From JADFNO01 sp965369945 (GTDB lineage Bacteria; Planctomycetota; Phycisphaerae; Phycisphaerales; SM1A02): a DNA stretch of 5,199 nucleotides. How positions within the stretch are numbered: the first letter of the stretch is position 1; each line of letters starts with the position of its first letter. Made by a program: the position numbers and the translations under genes. Of the stretch, positions 4,492-5,199 are shown in pieces. The notes under the pieces were generated by a model. That model saw only the letters and a list, made by a program, of their open reading frames with translations, did no database searches and was not told the origin of the DNA. Where the stretch lies: contig CBDUST010000307.1 in NCBI GenBank assembly GCA_965369945.1, positions 1 to 5,199 on the forward strand, in the 5' to 3' direction.

Positions 4492-5115
4492 TTATGCGGC
4501 GGTTGGTTGTTGGGAACCCTTTAGGGTGCGCAGATCGATCACGGGCAAGAACACCGGGTCTTTGAAGATGATCATGTCGTACAGTTCTTCCGCCTCGGCA
4601 GTATCCTGCGCTTCACAGTGTGCCAGTGCTACCTGCCAATCGATGTACGGCAGGAACCGCTCAACGAAACGCAGCAACAATCTCGCCACGCCCGGCGTCA
4701 CGTCCGCTTGTCTTTTTAACACTTCGATGATGCCGCGTCCAAACTGTTCTGCGTGTCGTTCACACAGTGGAGGTAAGGGCATGGACACTGTTGATTCCAG
4801 TGTTGCGATCAACGACCAATACGTGTGCAGCCAAGTTCCTACAAGGATGGAAAGGGAAGTCGTATCCATTCGGCACAGATCGTAACACTCCGAATAGACC
4901 GCTTCGTTATCCACCAAGTGCCGAGGCCAATCGTCCAGCCTCGACGATCGTGGTCTTACACCCTCTCCTTCACTTCCGAGGGCCGGGAGAGGGCTGGGGT
5001 GAGGATCTTCTCGACGCACAAACTCCCGTCTCCCAACGACTTGTCTCCCCCTCCCATTCCCTGCTGACTGCTGATAGCTGACCGCTGAATGCTTCCTGGC
5101 ACCTATACTCGTCAT
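4492..5115 (-). CDS. Unknown protein with repeat-derived N-terminal region
   Basis: 207 residues if translated from the ATG at 5115, which has AAAGGAG seven nt upstream, the best ribosome site for this frame. I do not recognise the family. Residues ~56-200 look like a normal globular, mostly helical protein: LVGTWLHTYWSLIATL (91-106), a Cys/His pair in PLCERH (116-121), and RLLLRFVERFLPYIDW (145-160) followed by an acidic DTAEAEELYD (171-180). No signal peptide or membrane anchor is clear. The first ~55 residues look derived from intergenic repeats: SAVSYQQSA (10-18) and DPHPSPLPALGSEGEGV (37-53). Either repeats were inserted in frame near the start, or translation begins later: Met83 at 4869 is in frame but has no good ribosome site, and TTG/GTG codons at residues 67-68 are possible. 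A good terminator follows the gene. That it is a gene is likely; its exact start is uncertain. Confidence 0.7.
   Translation of the reverse strand: MTSIGARKHSAVSYQQSAGNGRGRQVVGRREFVRREDPHPSPLPALGSEGEGVRPRSSRLDDWPRHLVDNEAVYSECYDLCRMDTTSLSILVGTWLHTYWSLIATLESTVSMPLPPLCERHAEQFGRGIIEVLKRQADVTPGVARLLLRFVERFLPYIDWQVALAHCEAQDTAEAEELYDMIIFKDPVFLPVIDLRTLKGSQQPTAA
4958..5004. repeat. Interspersed palindromic repeat read in frame (PHPSPLP type)
   Basis: CCCTCTCC (4961-4968) pairs with GGAGAGGG (4986-4993) around a 17-nt loop, and the surrounding bases extend to GGCTGGGGTGAGG. On the minus strand it encodes DPHPSPLPALGSEGEGV in the last gene. From memory, this ccctcaccccagccctctcc-like palindrome is a widespread intergenic repeat whose translation recurs in many unrelated predicted proteins. 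Here it lies inside an open frame with a good start site. Confidence 0.65.
5061..5088. repeat. Interspersed repeat read in frame (SAVSYQQS type)
   Basis: The minus strand reads AGCGGTCAGC followed by TATCAGCAGTCAGCAG, built from repeated CAGC/TCAGC units. It encodes SAVSYQQSA at residues 10-18 of the last gene. I recognise this from memory as a repeat whose translation appears at the ends of many mispredicted proteins. It lies 28 nt inside the SD-supported start codon. The neighbouring 5011-5060 is purine-rich on the coding strand, with four G-runs of three or more (loops of 1, 12 and 4 nt). Confidence 0.65.
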
Positions 5116-5122
5116 GGCTCAA

Positions 5123-5129
5123 CTCCTTT
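5123..5129 (-). promoter_or_regulatory. Strong Shine-Dalgarno for the last gene
   Basis: AAAGGAG on the minus strand is followed by seven nt (TTGAGCC) and the ATG at 5115. It is the only good ribosome site in front of an ATG in this frame, and is the main reason for choosing the long form of the protein. Confidence 0.75.
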
Positions 5130-5145
5130 ACGTAGTTGGGTCCGC

Positions 5146-5174
5146 GCCCCCGGCGGTTGAGGCCGCGCGGGGGC
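5146..5174 (-). promoter_or_regulatory. GC-rich hairpin in the leader of the last gene
   Basis: GCCCCCG (5146-5152) pairs with CGGGGGC (5168-5174), and inside it GCGG (5153-5156) pairs with CCGC (5163-5166). This leaves a six-nt loop and one bulged G, for 11 base pairs in all. It ends 16 nt upstream of the Shine-Dalgarno on the minus strand. It could be a leader structure, a terminator of an upstream transcript without a U-run, or an operator. The rest of the leader to the window edge (AT-rich ATTAACGTTTTTCGCTAAC on the minus strand) could hold a promoter, but none is clear. Confidence 0.45.
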
Positions 5175-5199
5175 CAGTTTGTTAGCGAAAAACGTTAAT

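Overview
The window is GC-rich bacterial chromosomal DNA. It carries four protein-coding genes, separated by intergenic DNA unusually rich in small repeats and palindromes. Two genes are confidently identified housekeeping enzymes: thioredoxin reductase (trxB, minus strand) and alanine dehydrogenase (ald, plus strand). The other two are minus-strand genes of unknown function. One encodes a secreted protein whose C-terminus resembles the T2SS pseudopilin-G C-terminal fold, a style of protein I associate with Planctomycetota and related PVC bacteria. That resemblance, together with the mix of genes with and without Shine-Dalgarno sites and the many interspersed repeats, makes a planctomycete-like bacterium my best guess. 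It is inference only; no rRNA or marker gene confirms it.

Layout from left to right. Positions 1-212 hold a pair of near-identical REP-like sequences (2-30 and 171-200) in inverted orientation. Each has a GTAG tetranucleotide followed directly by a 7-bp hairpin, and the spacer between them is full of small palindromes. trxB (213-1187, minus) ends 12 nt from this element. A 78-nt gap separates it from the upstream gene on the same strand, the secreted unknown protein (1266-2705, minus); the two may be co-transcribed. A 188-bp divergent intergenic region follows, then ald (2894-4000, plus) with a strong ribosome-binding site.

The 491 bp from 4001 to 4491 contain no convincing gene. They hold a GC-rich hairpin after ald, an array of TAAC motifs spaced by about one or two helical turns, a 20-nt exact direct repeat with 31-bp period, a 10-nt-periodic repeat, and a good intrinsic terminator on the minus strand (4400-4439). 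That terminator ends the last gene, an unknown protein (4492-5115, minus). Its first ~80 codons appear to contain two interspersed DNA repeats read in frame. Upstream of it (5116-5199) are a strong Shine-Dalgarno and a GC-rich hairpin.

The genes do not form an obvious single pathway: trxB serves thiol redox homeostasis and ald links alanine to pyruvate and ammonium. I see no defence system, phage, CRISPR array, transposase gene or RNA gene. The most interesting material is the small-repeat biology: the GTAG-hairpin pair, the in-frame repeats in the last gene, and the phased TAAC array.
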